Origin: Tigriopus japonicus
Lineage: Eukaryota; Arthropoda; Copepoda; Harpacticoida; Harpacticidae
Direction: 5' to 3'
Assembly: GCA_010645155.1 (NCBI GenBank)
Contig: CM021322.1
Span: 7,343,134 to 7,407,133, forward strand
DNA length: 64,000 bases
Under the pieces are notes generated by a model. It did no database searches. It worked only from the letters and a program-made list of their open reading frames with translations, and was not told where the DNA came from. The position numbers were made by a program, and so were the translations under genes. Below, piece after piece: positions 34,772 through 49,079 of this stretch; position 1 is the stretch's first letter; the number at the start of each line of letters is the position of its first letter.

Positions 34772-35235
34772 CTCAGATTCACAATAGGGCCGATGTCCTC
34801 CTGTTCCCCATGGACCTCGTCCTGTTCAATGGAAGGAGGTAGGAGGCGGTCGTCCTCTGACAAGTCACTCTGTTCATCATCGTCGTCCTCGGGAGACAGA
34901 CGATCCGACACGGTGAGATCTTCGGAAGGGGTCAGTATGACCACATGGGACTCAGTGCTGCCCTTACTGGCGTTTCTCCGATGATGATTGAGGTGATGCG
35001 GGTGATGCATATGATGTGGGGGCGAGTTCACAAACTTCACACTGGCCCCACTGGACTCCCGCGAGTGAGATTTGTTGCTCTTACTGCTCGACGAGATCCG
35101 GGCAGACATGTTGGCCGAGACCAAAGACGAGCCTCCGATCAGTTTGGTGGGAGAGGGCGGTTTAGGACTCGGATCCGACGACGAATCGACACTGTCCTCA
35201 GAAGGGATCTTGAGGACGAGCTCATCTTGACCCAT
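34772..35235 (-). CDS. Ser-rich acidic exon, probable 5' coding exon of the sphingomyelin synthase gene
   Basis: From ATG 35235 the frame codes about 154 residues beginning MGQDELVLKIPSEDS. They are rich in Ser and Pro, then carry a His-rich patch (PPHHMHHPHHLNHH) and acidic runs (SPEDDDDEQSDLSEDD). The frame ends at a good donor, CTGAG|GTAAAG at 34772/34771, leaving phase 2. The next plausible minus-strand acceptor is the pyrimidine tract ending TCCTTTTCCTCTTGCAG at 31831, whose phase fits: AG plus A makes Arg and the frame continues into MLPADDSK of the sphingomyelin synthase exon. The joined protein would be 652 residues. The composition is that of a cytosolic, disordered N-terminal tail. 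The link is inferred from splice sites and phase; the exon itself is well supported. Confidence 0.55.
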
Positions 35236-38200
35236 TTTAGGGTGGATCCGGCGGAGGGACGATATCAATGTGAAAGTGGGTATAAACGACGTCAGAAACA
35301 GTTCAACATTCTGTCACTTGAGTTTGGCATCAGTCAAAAACATTGCTGAAAGAGATGACAAACGCGAGATTAGAAGGATAAGGGGACGGAAACACACGCA
35401 TCATCACCGAGACCAACTTCTGTTTAAAGCAATAACGGAGGAAGAAGAAGAGGCAAAAGACATACTTGTCGTGAACAAAGAGCCAACTTGGACACTGACC
35501 TTGGCACTTGCTGCTAAAAAGGTGCTTTGCACAGAATTTGCTACTCAAGTTTGCGGTTGCTTATTTGAGAAGGATGGATTCACCCTTTTCGTTGCTCCTG
35601 TGGCACAACAACTGATTAGCTAAACGGAAGCCTCCGTCTCTTTAAAAAGAATCTACCCCAAGTATAGGAAATGTTGCCCGACTTGGGGGGAGTTATCACT
35701 CTTCTCAGAGAATGAGTGTTCATTCGCGAGACAGTCATAGAAGATGATTTCACTTGTAGGACCGACCATCTCGTCAACGGTGACGTCGCTCTTCCTCTTA
35801 ATGATATAATGAAACTGGTTTTGAGAGCTCGATCGCGGAAATTTCTGGCAGGAATTCGTCTCGTCATTTGTTCTAATCCTTGAAGGAACTATGACAAAGG
35901 ATAAGCTTGAACTCTTTTTCCACTTCCTGTTCTATGCAACTGTTCATTTGCCCATGCTAGAGGATCAAATGTCAAGACGGTCTGCGATTTTTATAAGGCT
36001 CTCGAGATCGGGATGGCACTTTGTCGATATATACGGGGTAAACCTCTGAATGGGAGTCACCACGCCATTTTCATCATGGGAATGGAAGCATCACATGTTT
36101 GAAATCGTGCATGAGGGATTATTCCTCCTCTCGAATAATGTGTAGGCTCTAGTTCAGAGTGCCAAGCACAGCTATTCCATATATCCAGTGCAGACATCTA
36201 GAGTTTAAAGCGAGATGATCCTCGAATTCAAATGAGTCATTGTTTTTCCTCTCAAATGTTCAACTCACTCACGAGCAGGTTTCAACTCTATCTATATATG
36301 GTAAACTCGGTGAACATTTGCCATTGTATGTTGGCAGGATAATTGAACGAGCTGAGTGCGCTTCATTACAAGGGAATACACATGTAGTAAACTAGGAACG
36401 GGTTCGCAATACAGGCCAGGATTTAGGTGACAAATGTCCCATTCTTGTATCTTTCTCTGAGCATCAGTTCGTGTTAGCGGTGAGTGATGCAACGTGTTTG
36501 AGCCCGGGAGCTTTTTGCCTCCCTTTGGATTCTCGTATCTTCGGTTTCTTACTTCACCACCACCCTACTTTAGTTTCTTGTCTTGCTCAGATCGTTGAAC
36601 CGAGTCGGTTGGAGTGAGCCCAGAAAAAAACAACTACCATCACACCGACACCCGCACTATGGTTGAACACGATTTCCCGGACGTGTTATTGAAGGCTCTT
36701 TCCTTCTACGACGACATCTCACTGGCTTGCTAGCTTGCTTGCTGGCCTGTATGGATGTAGTTTGGTTTCAATTCGAGAGTGGTTAACACTTTCCCCCAAA
36801 TGAGTTGACTCCATTAGACTCATCATGCCCACGATATTTAAGGGAGGTTCTGATCCAAGAGAGGGTGGAGTGACTTCCACTTTTGTGTGACTTTCATGTT
36901 CTCCCATGCGAAAACTAACTAGCTTGCATTGGAATCCAAGTAGTTCTCATTTTGTGGGATCATGTTCTGAGCACACGAAAAGGGTGTGCCAACATGGCAA
37001 CATCAATTTGGAAATTAAAAAAAGGGGCACATTGCGTCATTTCCTTGCTCTCTGTCTCTGTCCCAAATGACTCGTCTACCAAAAAGGCCCATGAGCAAAC
37101 TGACATGAAACACACATCACCATTATCATTATTGAAAGGGTGAGGCTTTTTGTTTTGCCCTGGCTCAAAACAAGGCCCCTTCCAGACAACACAACGCCCC
37201 CAAAAACACGTTCTCACTCACCAGGGAATGCTTCAATGGGTCCCTTTTGAGTCACTCCAATGAAAAAGGCGGCTCATTTTCGGCCCCTTTAGACAAGGCC
37301 AGACCTTGGAACTGAACTTCACTCTCACGTAACCAATTTCTTGGCATCCAAACACTAAACATAAATACACACTCAAATATATATACAAAGAAGGCCACTT
37401 TTTTCAGGTCTGGCTTCTTGAAACGAGTGTGAGCACTGAGCACCATTTGGGCCCTGAAGAGACATGCTCACGAGCAGCGCTCCTTCACTGCCTGAGTGTA
37501 CAGCATGCAGTCCGTACGTATGTAGTGCACGACGCCGTGAGTGTCTCTCCTCCTGTCTGTCTACTACAGGAGGACTACAGAGCAAAGTTTCTGTAAAGTA
37601 TGCGAGTAAGTGAGCGTGTGTGTGCTTGAGTTCGTGCTTTGGTGGCTTGAAAATGGATTCAGAACTACCTTTGAGAGCAGTGTTGCTTCAGAATATTTTT
37701 CTACTATCCCATTTGCTCACCAAGATTGAACCACACTTGTCAATAAGCTCTAGATTGATCAAAAAGGCTTGAATCACAAGTGTTTTCTCAACACACATCT
37801 TGCTAAACCATCTGCCTAAAAGAGACCGAAGAATCAAGCTTCAAAAAAGAGCCGCATCAACTGCGCTTCCGAGTTTGAAATGGCATGACTATCCTAACTA
37901 CAAGAACACCTTTAGCGTTGCCCCGTTAAACCAGCCCCGCTCAACTTGAACGGGACACTCAAAATAACGAATATGGACGATTGGGTTCATCCAGCGGACG
38001 GCAACATCTCTTTATAGGATGTGTTGCTTTGGCGGGATAAATCTTTGGGTTATTTATTCCAAGGACCGCTGTCAAGAGTTTGAGACGAAGACCAAAACGG
38101 ACGGAATGCCTTTACTATGAAGTTGGACAAGAATGGTATCTAGACACCGTGTGGGCCAGCATTTTTCAACATATTGCTGGATAATTCCTCAAATTTGATC

Positions 38201-39206
38201 GTTACTAAGCCTCAAAGTCCTAGAAGAGTCCGATTGGAGGCGAGTTGAATTTTTTTCATGCAATTAACCAGCGGTTTTGGAGTCTTAGAAGAGATGGGCT
38301 TGAAGAACTTGTTTTTAGCACCTTGAGTTCACGTGTACCAAAGAGAGGGAATTCTTCACGAAAAGTCCGATTCATTCATTTGTCTATCTCTTTCACAGGT
38401 GGATGCAAATCAACAAAATATCACAAGGCTTATCTTGAGGTCTCACTGTTCATTAATTGTTTGTCAAATCAGGTCACAGCCAAAGTGACGGAAGAAATTT
38501 GAAACTTTGAGAGAATTTCGACCGAAAGAGAAATGCCGATACTTTTTTCAGTACTATGGTGTAAGATAAAATCTGACCACAAGACAATAGTACTACTGAT
38601 TGAAACCTATTTCTTGGAACTGACCAACAATAGACAGAAAATGTGGCCTGTCCAGTTTTAGAAGCGATCAAAGGGTTAAAACTCGTTGGTTTGATATTTC
38701 GATAGGCGTGCAATAGCTTTGGTATGTCGCATTGACTCATGCCTCCATGGCAAGTTTCGCCTGGTCATGAATTCATAAACAGATCCTAGTTATATTGCTT
38801 CGAAATCATTCGAATGCCTTGAGGGTTACTCAATGGACTGCTTCTCACTTTGCGGTCCTGGATTCAGAATTGACATCCATAGAAGAACAAAACTGCCTTA
38901 AAAATCAAACTTGAAGACCTTGGGTGTGAAGGAAATTGGTGCTCAAGTTCAACGTGCTCACACGGACCCAAAACTCCTCGCAGACTCGAACCCATTGTCT
39001 GGGCAATTCACTTGAACTCCTCAGGACACATTTTCCTACTTAGTCCCAACTTCCTCAAATTTGAGGAATCTCTCTAGCATCATCTGATAAGCATAGCTCT
39101 GTGGCCAAATGACGAACATTGCTTCATAGTGAGACACGGTGTTTTTTGAGCGTGAGAAGTCATTTTCAAATTCCAGAAACTTTTGAGACCACTTTTGAGA
39201 TGTGAA
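35236..39206. other. Intergenic or 5' flank; no gene recognised
   Basis: Several short open frames exist on both strands but none has a domain, splice support or biased composition. A short hairpin (CCTCCTGT ... ACAGGAGG) occurs near 37550-37574. The region probably includes the promoter of the gene to its left, but no core promoter was identified. Confidence 0.4.
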
Positions 39207-40330
39207 CAGGGTTGGTCAGGGGGATTATCCCCTCCAAAAAGAGTCCCGTTTATCCCCCTTGGGATAAACGGGATTTTCCTTCAAGCAGTAAAAGGGATAA
39301 ACGGGATAAACGGGATTTGCCTACTTTTCAAGCTTTTTTCCTACTTTTCAAGCATTTTTTCTTACTCTTCAAGCATTTTTTCCGACCTTAAAAGCATTTT
39401 TTTCTTGCTCTTCAAGCATTCTTACCTTAAAAGCAATTTTCTCTTACTCTTCCAGCATTTTTTCCTACCTTAAAAGCATTTTTTCTGTCTTCAAGCATTT
39501 TATCCTATCTTAAAAGCAATTTTCCTACGTTTCAAGCGTTTCTTCCTCATTTCTATAATTATTCACAAATTTCTGTAACAGTATGTTACCCACAAAATCT
39601 CACTTTTTTCAATTAAGTCCCACACAAAAAATGATTCCCATTAATACTATGAAAACTCCTAGGTTTTTAGCTTTTATTTGTTTGTGTTTCCGAAGTCAAA
39701 ACGCAGCTTTGCAGCTGCAATCTGATATAGGCTGTCTGCTCTGTAGGAATATTGCAGGGTTAGTTGGGGAATTTTCTCATCCATAAAGCGTCCCGTTTAT
39801 TGGGATTAACGGGATTTTCCTCCAGGGAATAACGGGGATAAAGGGGATTTCCCTCCTATATCAAACAAATTCCCCTTATTTCTAGAAATTACTTCATTTT
39901 TGTGTCTCTGTATTACATTCACTGAGCATGAAGTTTTCTTACCTCAATATCTTCAACTGTGGAAGACTTCAATTTCATCACCACTCGACAAGTATTGTCA
40001 ATTGTAACATGTTTTTTGAGTTTGATAATATATAACAATTATTTCTGTTATATATCTGTTAAATATTGTAAATATATTTTATTGATATTTATATTAAGCC
40101 TTTAGTGTTTGATCGGCCATTTTCAGGGATGCCAAAAAGTATTCAAACATGTCAAAATCGGAACAAAATTTGCTTTATTTCGTTTATCCACCGGTTCATC
40201 CCGTTTATCCTCCCATTTATCCCGTTTATCCCCCCATTTATCCCGTTTATCCCGTTTATCCCCCAATTTATCCCGTTTATCCCCGGGTAAAGGGGATAAA
40301 TCAAAAAAGTTGATCCCCCGACCAACCCTG
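39207..40330. mobile_element. Non-autonomous hAT element, 1.1 kb
   Basis: The ends are CAGGGTTGGTC followed by GGGGGAT (left with one extra A) in inverted orientation. A perfect 8-bp target duplication, GATGTGAA, flanks them at 39199-39206 and 40331-40338; this length is diagnostic of hAT elements. Both ends carry iterations of GGGATAAACGGGATAAA-type sequence, inverted with respect to each other (39230-39320 and 40200-40300). The left-centre part (39318-39545) is a degenerate array of TTCAAGCATTTTTTC and TTAAAAGCATTTTT words. No transposase frame is present. Confidence 0.9.
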
Positions 40331-40338
40331 GATGTGAA

Positions 40339-43300
40339 CGCAATGCAGAACATTCATTTGTATTCACTTAAATACGTCACGGGCAAAAACTCTACAATGT
40401 TACTTATAACATTTAAAAAAAATATATTTGAAAATTTACTTTGACTTTAGTCTTAAATTTACTAAGAGTAGTGTTGCTGTAAAATATTTCGGAAATCTAT
40501 TTCGCGGATTTTTTTTTCAACGGGGTTTTCGTTCAGCATTCTCGAAGGACCAAACGGGAGGGTCGTTATATCAATTTAGATAAACAGCTTAGTAGAATTT
40601 GGCAAAACTTTAGGTAAACTCACCCATAAGGCTGTTTGAGAATTGAGTGGAAGAAAATGTCCAAAAAAAAAAATGTTTTTAAGCATGTTCTAAGTGACCA
40701 AACATCGTGTTTTTGCCCGTGACCTAATTAACAGAATTTTTAGATACAGATGCGGTATTGCATTCACACCTCAAAACTGGTCTCAAAAGTTTTTGGAATT
40801 TGAAAATGATTTCTCACGCTCAAAAAAACACCGTGGAGAGTGAAAAAAAAAATAGTAAAGTGAATGAGTCAATCCCTTCAAAGTCAGTTCCACAGAAAAA
40901 AACAAGCGATGCTTGCTGCTACCTTGCTAAATGTGGCATCTACACTAAAGCTAGTTTATGGAACGTCTTAAGAACGTCTTTGAACCCGGCGTCTTGTTAT
41001 TATCGGGAATGAGAATCACAATTCATGCAAAGCCCAATGGAATGACGTCATGGGTTGAAGATAATGCTGGAATAGACTCAATCAGCAATGGATACAATAT
41101 TTATGAGCGGCGCACCAATCCTATTGCTCAAAGTGACCAGGATTAGCAAGCCAGGCACGCATAATCAGTGTTCACGATACATTTTGAACACAATGCAGCT
41201 TCCGTGATAGATGAACACACTAATGTATGGAAAGGGAATCCTAGATATCCATGTAGTTGCACTATTCATGATACAGGGAACTGTTCTGTGGACTGTCTGT
41301 CATTCAATGGCTTTGGGGCGAGATTTGCTTTGATTGATTTGTTTGGAACTCGGGAGCGCGAGATCAATTTGAAGCCATTAAATTCTCGTTTGTAAGTAAA
41401 TCTCGACTCTCAGATAGAGCTCCAAGGGAGCTCCACCTACTCCGTCCGAAACGAGTAAACAATTCTTGGGTTCGAGCAATGTTTCCCCCTTTAAACTTTG
41501 GGCCTGACGAGCCGGAGGCGGAGTTGGGACCCATGGAAATGTGCCTTGGAAAATCTAGGCCTTCTGCCTTTCAGTAGGCCTGTCAGATTAGTCTCTGGGT
41601 CGTTCCTATTTCATGGACCAGAAACCATTGGTGCCGAGAGATGGCCATTTATGGTTTCTGGACAACATCTTCTTCTATTGGACAACATCCACAATTTCTG
41701 GGAAATGAGAAACCTTCCCTGCTTCAAAAAGCAAGTGGATCTCACGGGGATAAACTTAACGGTTAGCCGTTAGCACGTCTTCTTACAAACTTTTCTCCGC
41801 ACACGCATTTCCATTGCAATGAGGAGTCGAAATTCAGTTTAGGAGCCTTATATGGCGCCCTGAAGAGGATGATCGTTTCATTGGTCCTAAGATTGCCAGC
41901 CTGAAGGAAAGAGCTCCAAAAATAGACTCGTCTTCCTGAATTTCAGATTCCTCGAAGGCCAAACCTGACAGACCTCTTGGATTGTGATCAAATGGCCTCT
42001 AACCTCAAAACTGGCTTCAATGGGTTAGAAGAGACAGATGGCAAAAACATTGTAACTTGGCCATAACAACGATAAACTGGAGAAACTACAAATGAGTAGA
42101 TAGAGCTTATGAGTCATAGTAATCAAAGTAAGACAAATGGTTGTGTTGACCAAGGATTAAAATGTAAATAACGACAATTGCTCTACGAGACAATCGGAAT
42201 TGGTCCTATGCAAAATATCCGCATGAGCGTGCCTTTTACAAAGCGAACCCTGACTATTATTAGCGTGTCAGACCTTCGACACATCGATCGATCATTTGGC
42301 AGTTCCCTCCTTCATCTAAGAAAGCAGGTGAAAAATAGTGCTGTACAAGACATTCTTGGTCTATTACTTAATTACAACATCGAATACGGAAGATAATTCA
42401 GTCAAGGAACACGATATATACAAAAAGGTAAGATTGAACGAACTGATCAAGCCGTTAGGGATTTCCTCATGAATACTCAAGTGAGGTAACTCAAAAGGGG
42501 AAAGAAAACCTCAGACTTTATCGCTAAAGAGCACCGTCCATTCAATGGAAAAGCCAAGAGTGGGAATCATTACGACAACAAGAAAGGGAACACTATCTTC
42601 GATATCTGTTTTTCTTGGACTATCATGTCAATGAAATCTAGTTCAAGGCCTGCTGGCTAAATAAGGTCTGTCGTCCCAATTCCCAAAACACATTGTTCAA
42701 AGTCTCTTGGGTCGGTATTGGAATGAAGTTTTCTTCTCGTAACAGTCATGTATTCAGGACAAAGGGTCCTGAATTACGATCTGTCAAGTGTCCAAATAGC
42801 GATTTTTTTTCACACTTTAATTGCTCGAATAATGCGCAACAGGGGAAAGGAAATGGAAATTGAGATTGCGGTAACAGTGAAGAGGAAAGGATGCGGTAAT
42901 CAGGTTACTTTTGAGCCGCTACAGACGAGAAACATAGGCGTAAATTCAAAATACACCTCGGCGAATCTCAAAAAGGGATCAAATTTTGGAAACGGTCCAA
43001 TGCAAATTTGGCAAACATCAATCTCTCTTATCTTACCTTTCTGTCAAGTCCGAGCACAGCCTTGTGAATGGATTATAAATTGTGCTTTATGTTGTTCCGA
43101 TGGTGCCATTAGATCGTGTGACAAGACCAAAATGATGGACCGACCGTTTCAGGTCAGACTCTTACTCAACACGCCAAAGGGCCTCGAGTTGACATAACAA
43201 AAATAAGAGCCGATCGACAAAGATGCACCAAAAGTGAACTCAAACAGTGGCCAAGGAGGAGGACCAACAATCCTATCTCCTATCAATGCCGCCAACCAAC

Positions 43301-46300
43301 GAGAACTTGCCTGGTCTTCGTATCAACGCACGAGCGAGTTCGTATAGTACGAAGCAGACCGCACTTAGTCACCCGCCTTCTTTTTGTCCTCTCTCCCTCT
43401 TAAGGCTCGATTTCAGCCATTGAGGTCGGCGGAAAAGGCCAGCGAAACAGATGTGACAGCCCTAGGGAGAGGCCAAATCATAGAAAAGGCCAGCACTCAC
43501 ACAACAAAGTGACTCACTAGCAGCCTTTCTCGGTCTCGCTTTTCCCTTTTCTTGAACGCTCACCAAGTACGTTGTTCCATCTTGAGAGCGCTCTCGCGTT
43601 CCATCTGAATGAAGGGAAGAAAGAATCCAAAGACCAAAGAGAGAGCCAGACGATCCTTGTTTCCGTGCGAGCGAATGAATGATCTTCAGCAGTACTACTC
43701 CTATAACTTCTTGTAGTATTCCAGAGGCCTCTTTCAATGAAGAGGAGGCGTTTCTTTTCGGTTTCTGCCTTATGGACACAACCACGGGGGAAAAAACCGG
43801 GAAAATAAGAATTCACTCGAAATGGCATTCCATGGGGGTTTGAAATCTCTAGGAATTTTCCTTGAAGTGGCTCTTTTTCTTGGGTTTCTACGAGTACATG
43901 AAGGAATATTGAGCTCACTGGCAGAACCATACACAACATTGCACTCCTCAATCACGGAAATCCAACCATTTTCGAGAAACTAGGGCAACCAACGTTGCAT
44001 TCACCACAAGTTGACGGACGACAACCACTCCATTAGGAACTTAGGATTCTCTTATTGGTGGTAAACCCGTAATGGATTCTTCCGGAGAAAAACCTACCTT
44101 GATATGTGGGAACCCTGGCAATCACAATCACCCCACTCTACCTCAATTTATTTTCCACTTGCAAAAATGGCAGTTTTGGGGTGTTTTAGTTGTTATTTTT
44201 TCGGACCTTTAACAGTTTCTAATCGTAGAGAGGACCAAGATCTGATGGAAACGTTTCGAGAAGCCAAAGATGTTGTTTGACTTTGCGAATGCAATCCAGA
44301 ATCTTCAGGCCTATCTCATAGGGTTTGAAGGCCATTCACAGACATCAAAGTACACTGGTTAATGGATGGTCTTTTGAGATTGGTAATTGCCTTAGAACTT
44401 TACTCAAGGGAACGGGCAATACACATGCATTTTTAATGAAGGTGCCGACAAGTTCACAACAAGACGGCTAGAAATACCCAACGGAGGCAACAACGGAGGC
44501 AGCAACGGATGGAGAGAGGCCCTTCGTTTTCTGATCAATGTTGCCTAAGAATTTCCGCTTCTTTTCATACACAGACTTCGAGATGGGATACAGAGGCAAA
44601 ACATCTCGCCCAATGAAGGAGAAAGTTACACGAAAAAAAATGCTCGGTTTTAAACTTTTGAACGGCCCTGAAGATTGGCAAAAGCAGAAGAACTTTGAAT
44701 TGAATGGCCTTGCCACATCACATGAGGACATGTGAGGTTCGATAACATATGCAAAGGTCGAAAGTCTAACAAAGAGAACAAGAACGAGCCTGAATACTTC
44801 CTATCAGGTGCAGACCACCACCTGCTTTAGTCGAGAGCCTCAAACCCCAAGGTCAATGGTCAAGGAAGACGAACTCAGTCATTCGGAAATATTCCCACCC
44901 ATCCTCGACTTCTATTCTGGAAACACCACACCTTCTTAGTAGGGGCTTCAAAAGAAGACGAATCGATGGATTTGCTTGGACTTGAGAATAGGAGGAACAC
45001 GATTTGATCTCCTTAGAAAAAAACAAATCCTTCTCTGCTTGAATGACACATTCACCAAAAAACGCAATTTGGCGGACTAGATTCTTTACCACTACCTTGA
45101 AGGTTTGGCATGGATATGATGTGGTTTCTTCGGCAATTGTTTTCGCGTAGAGAACAGAACCGGGTGAGGCCTACCTACTTCCTGAAGTTGTCATCGCACT
45201 TTGCCCTTCAGCGAAGAGATCTTCTCACGGACCGATCTGTGATTTTCACTCTTGTTGCCAGCCATGGCAATATCGTCGTTAAAGCGACACATTCAGATCA
45301 TAATCAGCGCTCAGATTTTCCCTATGGGAACACTAGAGTGGATACCAATCTTACTGATAGTGAACGCCGAAGACGTCCATGGTCATACCAGATCGAATTA
45401 AAGATCCAGGGTGATTTGTTGAGGGCATTAGGAAGTGCAGTCGGAGGATAGAAAACGTAGTGCCATAAAACATCTTCCAATGTAATCTCGGCAAATAAGG
45501 TGCGTTTTCAGTGCTCAAAAGATGCAATATACTGAGACTGTATTTCGGAACGTCATTTGATTTCTATTACGCTTCCTATCACCCTCAACAACCTATCCTG
45601 ATCGGAGTTACTCAATGAGTGAGTTGCTATTGGCTGGGAAAATTATTTGGTTGACAGCAATTGACAATTGAAGGGGGTATATGAATGTGAGATTTGTCGA
45701 ATGGTATTCCTGAAAGTATCCAATTTTTGGTGCATCTTTCAATTTTTTTTGGCCATTCAACCCTGTAGAAAAATGTCTTCATTAGATTGGCAATGAAAAA
45801 GGAATCATCTCTTTCTGGCTTGGCAAACAATCAATTTAAGTACGTTTTCAGCTGTTGTTGGGAACTCAGGATACACCAGATTTGTTATTCAAGTTCAATG
45901 ATTTTTTTTTAATTTAGTGAAGTAGTCAATTACTGATGCAAGTGCCCATTAAAATAAGAGGCTATCCAGAGAGGTGTACTTGAGTTAAAGTTGTTGTAGA
46001 ATGTATCACGTGTCCAACAACCAGCCTTGCTCTGTTCGTTGCCCATTTTTAAAACGCCATGATGAAAATATATGACGGCAATGTGATGTATATTTGTTAC
46101 TGAAGAGAAATTTTTAAAAGAAAAAAAAGAGGTAAAGCCATTCTTGAAAAGCAATGTACCATATTCAAAGTGACTTTCTTAAGCCCTCAAACTACCATGA
46201 GAACGAACCTGATGTTCAAAGGGAGCCAGCCACATTGTGGGCTTCAACATACTTATTTCAAGTTTGATGGTGCTTTTTCCAAAAGCTATTGTTGCTTCCT

Positions 46301-49079
46301 GCTTTTAGCAAATGCTTACCTCTCAAGGGAAAATCTGTACTCATTCAAATCTTTCTTCCAGTATGAGAAATCCTCGTTAAAATGAGTAGCCCAATCCTAA
46401 ATTGCGTACTCCCATATCATGTAAGATAATCGTTATCTCTTTTGCAAACCCATGGCAAATATTTCATTTTTTCATTCAAAATTCACCTACTTTCAATTTA
46501 TTGCGCAGATGAAAAGGTGGGAGAAATTTGTACTTTTAGCCGATCTGCTCTTATATGGTTTTACTGAACAATTTTAGCATGTCAAAACTAGAGCTCTGTG
46601 GTCTCAGATAAACTAGTCGAGACATTGCTAAGGATTCCGCCTTCTTGCTGACATTTCGAAAAAAAGTGTGTGTACTCCACAGTTTCCACCTGTACATAGG
46701 CCAGACTCAATGATTCGTGGAATGAAAAACCAATTATCAGTCTCCATTGGTTAGCACGTGATAAAAGCCATGCATAAATATCCTTCCCCACGATTAGAAG
46801 CCCGACTAAAGTGGGTTTGATGTAACGAAAGCAGAAGTGAAATCGGAGAAACTGACACTAAATAGCTTATTGATTTAATTAGGAACATAATTCAGTCAAT
46901 TTTCCGGCTTCATCATCTCATGATAAAATTGCTCTTCAGAATCTCAATACTTCGAATATCATTCTAAATTTAATCGAAAGCCTTTGCAACAGGCTGAACG
47001 GTCTAGGTTAGGTTTTATAATCTACTGCCTTAAAACCATCAGGGGAAACCGAAGCCGTAATAATAAAACAGAACAGAAAGAAGACTTTCAAGGCCTTTAA
47101 AGAGAAAGGGGGCGTTTCAAGATAGAAATGACGTGCTAAAAAAATTTGTTTTACCTTGGTGGGCCAAAGTAGAGTAAGTCTCGAACTGTAATGAATGGCA
47201 TGATCTAAAGTCAAGTCATAGATGTTGATGAATTAAATGTTATGATGAGTCACACAAACATGGGAAGGCTTTCAAATATTCATTGCCCTCTCACTGAACC
47301 ACTTGTCAAACTGAAGTTGCCACTTCTAACGAGATAATCAAATATAGTTATTCGTTTTTCCTTGCAACTACCTTCGAAGTTTTGAACTTGCTTCAGGCCA
47401 CCAACGTGAACTGAATGACAAGAATGTGAACTTCCTCACGTACTAATCTTTCGCTATCAGGGTGACCATTGGCATTAGCGTAGAGGTTTTTGCTCGGCCA
47501 AGGTTCTCATTTTCAATATTTATGCAACCGATTATTTTTTTTTTCGAAAAAAAAATAAGTTTTGTTGTTTAATAGGCAACAATAGGTCGTAATTGTTGAC
47601 ACAAACATAATTGGGGGATAAGTTTCGTAGTCGCGCCTCCCAGCATGCAGGCAAAATAAAGAGGGGCGCTGGCCGGAATCAACCAAAGGCAACTCCTCGA
47701 ATTTTGAGCCCAACGACTATGATGAGGCGCGCTTTCGAAACGAAACCAAACGCAAGAAAGCCAACTAGTTTTCACGCAACCTAGGCTTTCTGAGTAAAAA
47801 CTAAGAGGGAGGTTTGAGAAGATAACTTGTAGAAAATTGACGGCGTTATTTATCTGTAGAGCGAGGGTTAGGAAATTTTAACTTTTAAAATTTTAATCAG
47901 ACCCATAAAGGTCGTGATATTTTCTAAGTAAAAGACCGGGGACGAAGATTTTTTGATCGAATAATCGAAAACAAAAAAATCTGTCTGAAAAAGAACAAAA
48001 AAATATATTTTGTCCCACTAATTGACAAATAAAGAAATGAAAACTTTTTTTTGGTAATTTATATTTGGGGAAAAAAATGTTTGCCCTTTCTTAGCTTAAA
48101 AAAACTCTTTTTGACCACACTTCCAACTTAAAAACTTCCTCTTTTTTGACATTTTTCCAACGTTTTTACGCCATCTCATTGTGTGCCTTCGCTTCTGTTG
48201 GAGACAGGTGGAAACAAGATTTGATTTCTCTTCTTCTTCCGCCAATTTTTAACTTGCGCCAAACGCACTAGATAGAAATCTAAATTTTGACATTGCGCAC
48301 ACTCTTTTTTGTTCTTTGGGGTTCGTTGTTTTGTTGATTTTTCTTTTCGCAAACCCAGGGAAGTAACTTTGCTTCTAGCCATATTTTAAAAGTTTAGTTT
48401 AAGGAATCATAACTGTGCACAAAAACCTACAAAAATGATACTTGTGGAAAAACTATTTCATAAAATCATCATCACTCACATTTAAACAACACACAAAGAA
48501 ACCAGAAAACCTTTGAATTGAAATTTGTTTTTGAATTTACGTGGCTTTTTAAGGCCATGTCAAAGAAAAAAAGCTTAAAGTAGAATATATTCACTTAAAG
48601 CCGGTATATTAGAGAGCAATTTTTGAAGATGAGAAAAACTGATTACCTCAAGTTTTCAAACGAACAAGCTAACAGAAGTATTTAATTAAACAAACGGAAA
48701 AAGCAGCAGATCCAAGTTAGGACACAAAGAAACTTTAGAGCACTCCATAGGAAGGAAGTGGGAAATGATTTTTATACGCCATGACAAGACCAAGAGTCGT
48801 AAAAAAACATTATTTTTTTTGTAGCTAAAGAGGTTTCGGATTTGTAACCGATACGAAGAATGTCATTCGATATAAAAAGGGTCATCTTATGGCTTAAAAT
48901 AGTGTACTGATGAATTGAAGTCAAGAATGATAAAATATCTGATCCATCAATGAATTTGAATTGACAGATCTTGATAGTCCCTGTACATAGTGTTGGTCTG
49001 GAATGTTGGATAGATATCTATCCTAATGGGTTTTGAATGACAAAACTGGGTCATTAGATGAAAACATTCTTCTAAGTTC
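40339..49079. other. Long intergenic stretch; no gene recognised
   Basis: About 8.7 kb without a supported gene. Open frames of 100-150 codons at 42748-43197 (+), 43517-43951 (-) and 45110-45451 (+) show no recognisable domain. On the minus strand near 45290-45240 the words RFNDDIAMAGNKSEN resemble an RT catalytic box, but the flanking frames are broken and I do not call an element. The region 47880-48200 is very A- and T-rich simple-like sequence. Confidence 0.4.

Noticed and set aside
42748..43197. 149-codon plus-strand open frame
   Set aside because: No recognisable domain or splice context.
45240..45420. RT-like words RFNDDIAMAGNKSEN on the minus strand
   Set aside because: Resembles an RT catalytic box, but neighbouring RT blocks are missing and frames are broken; too little to call an element.
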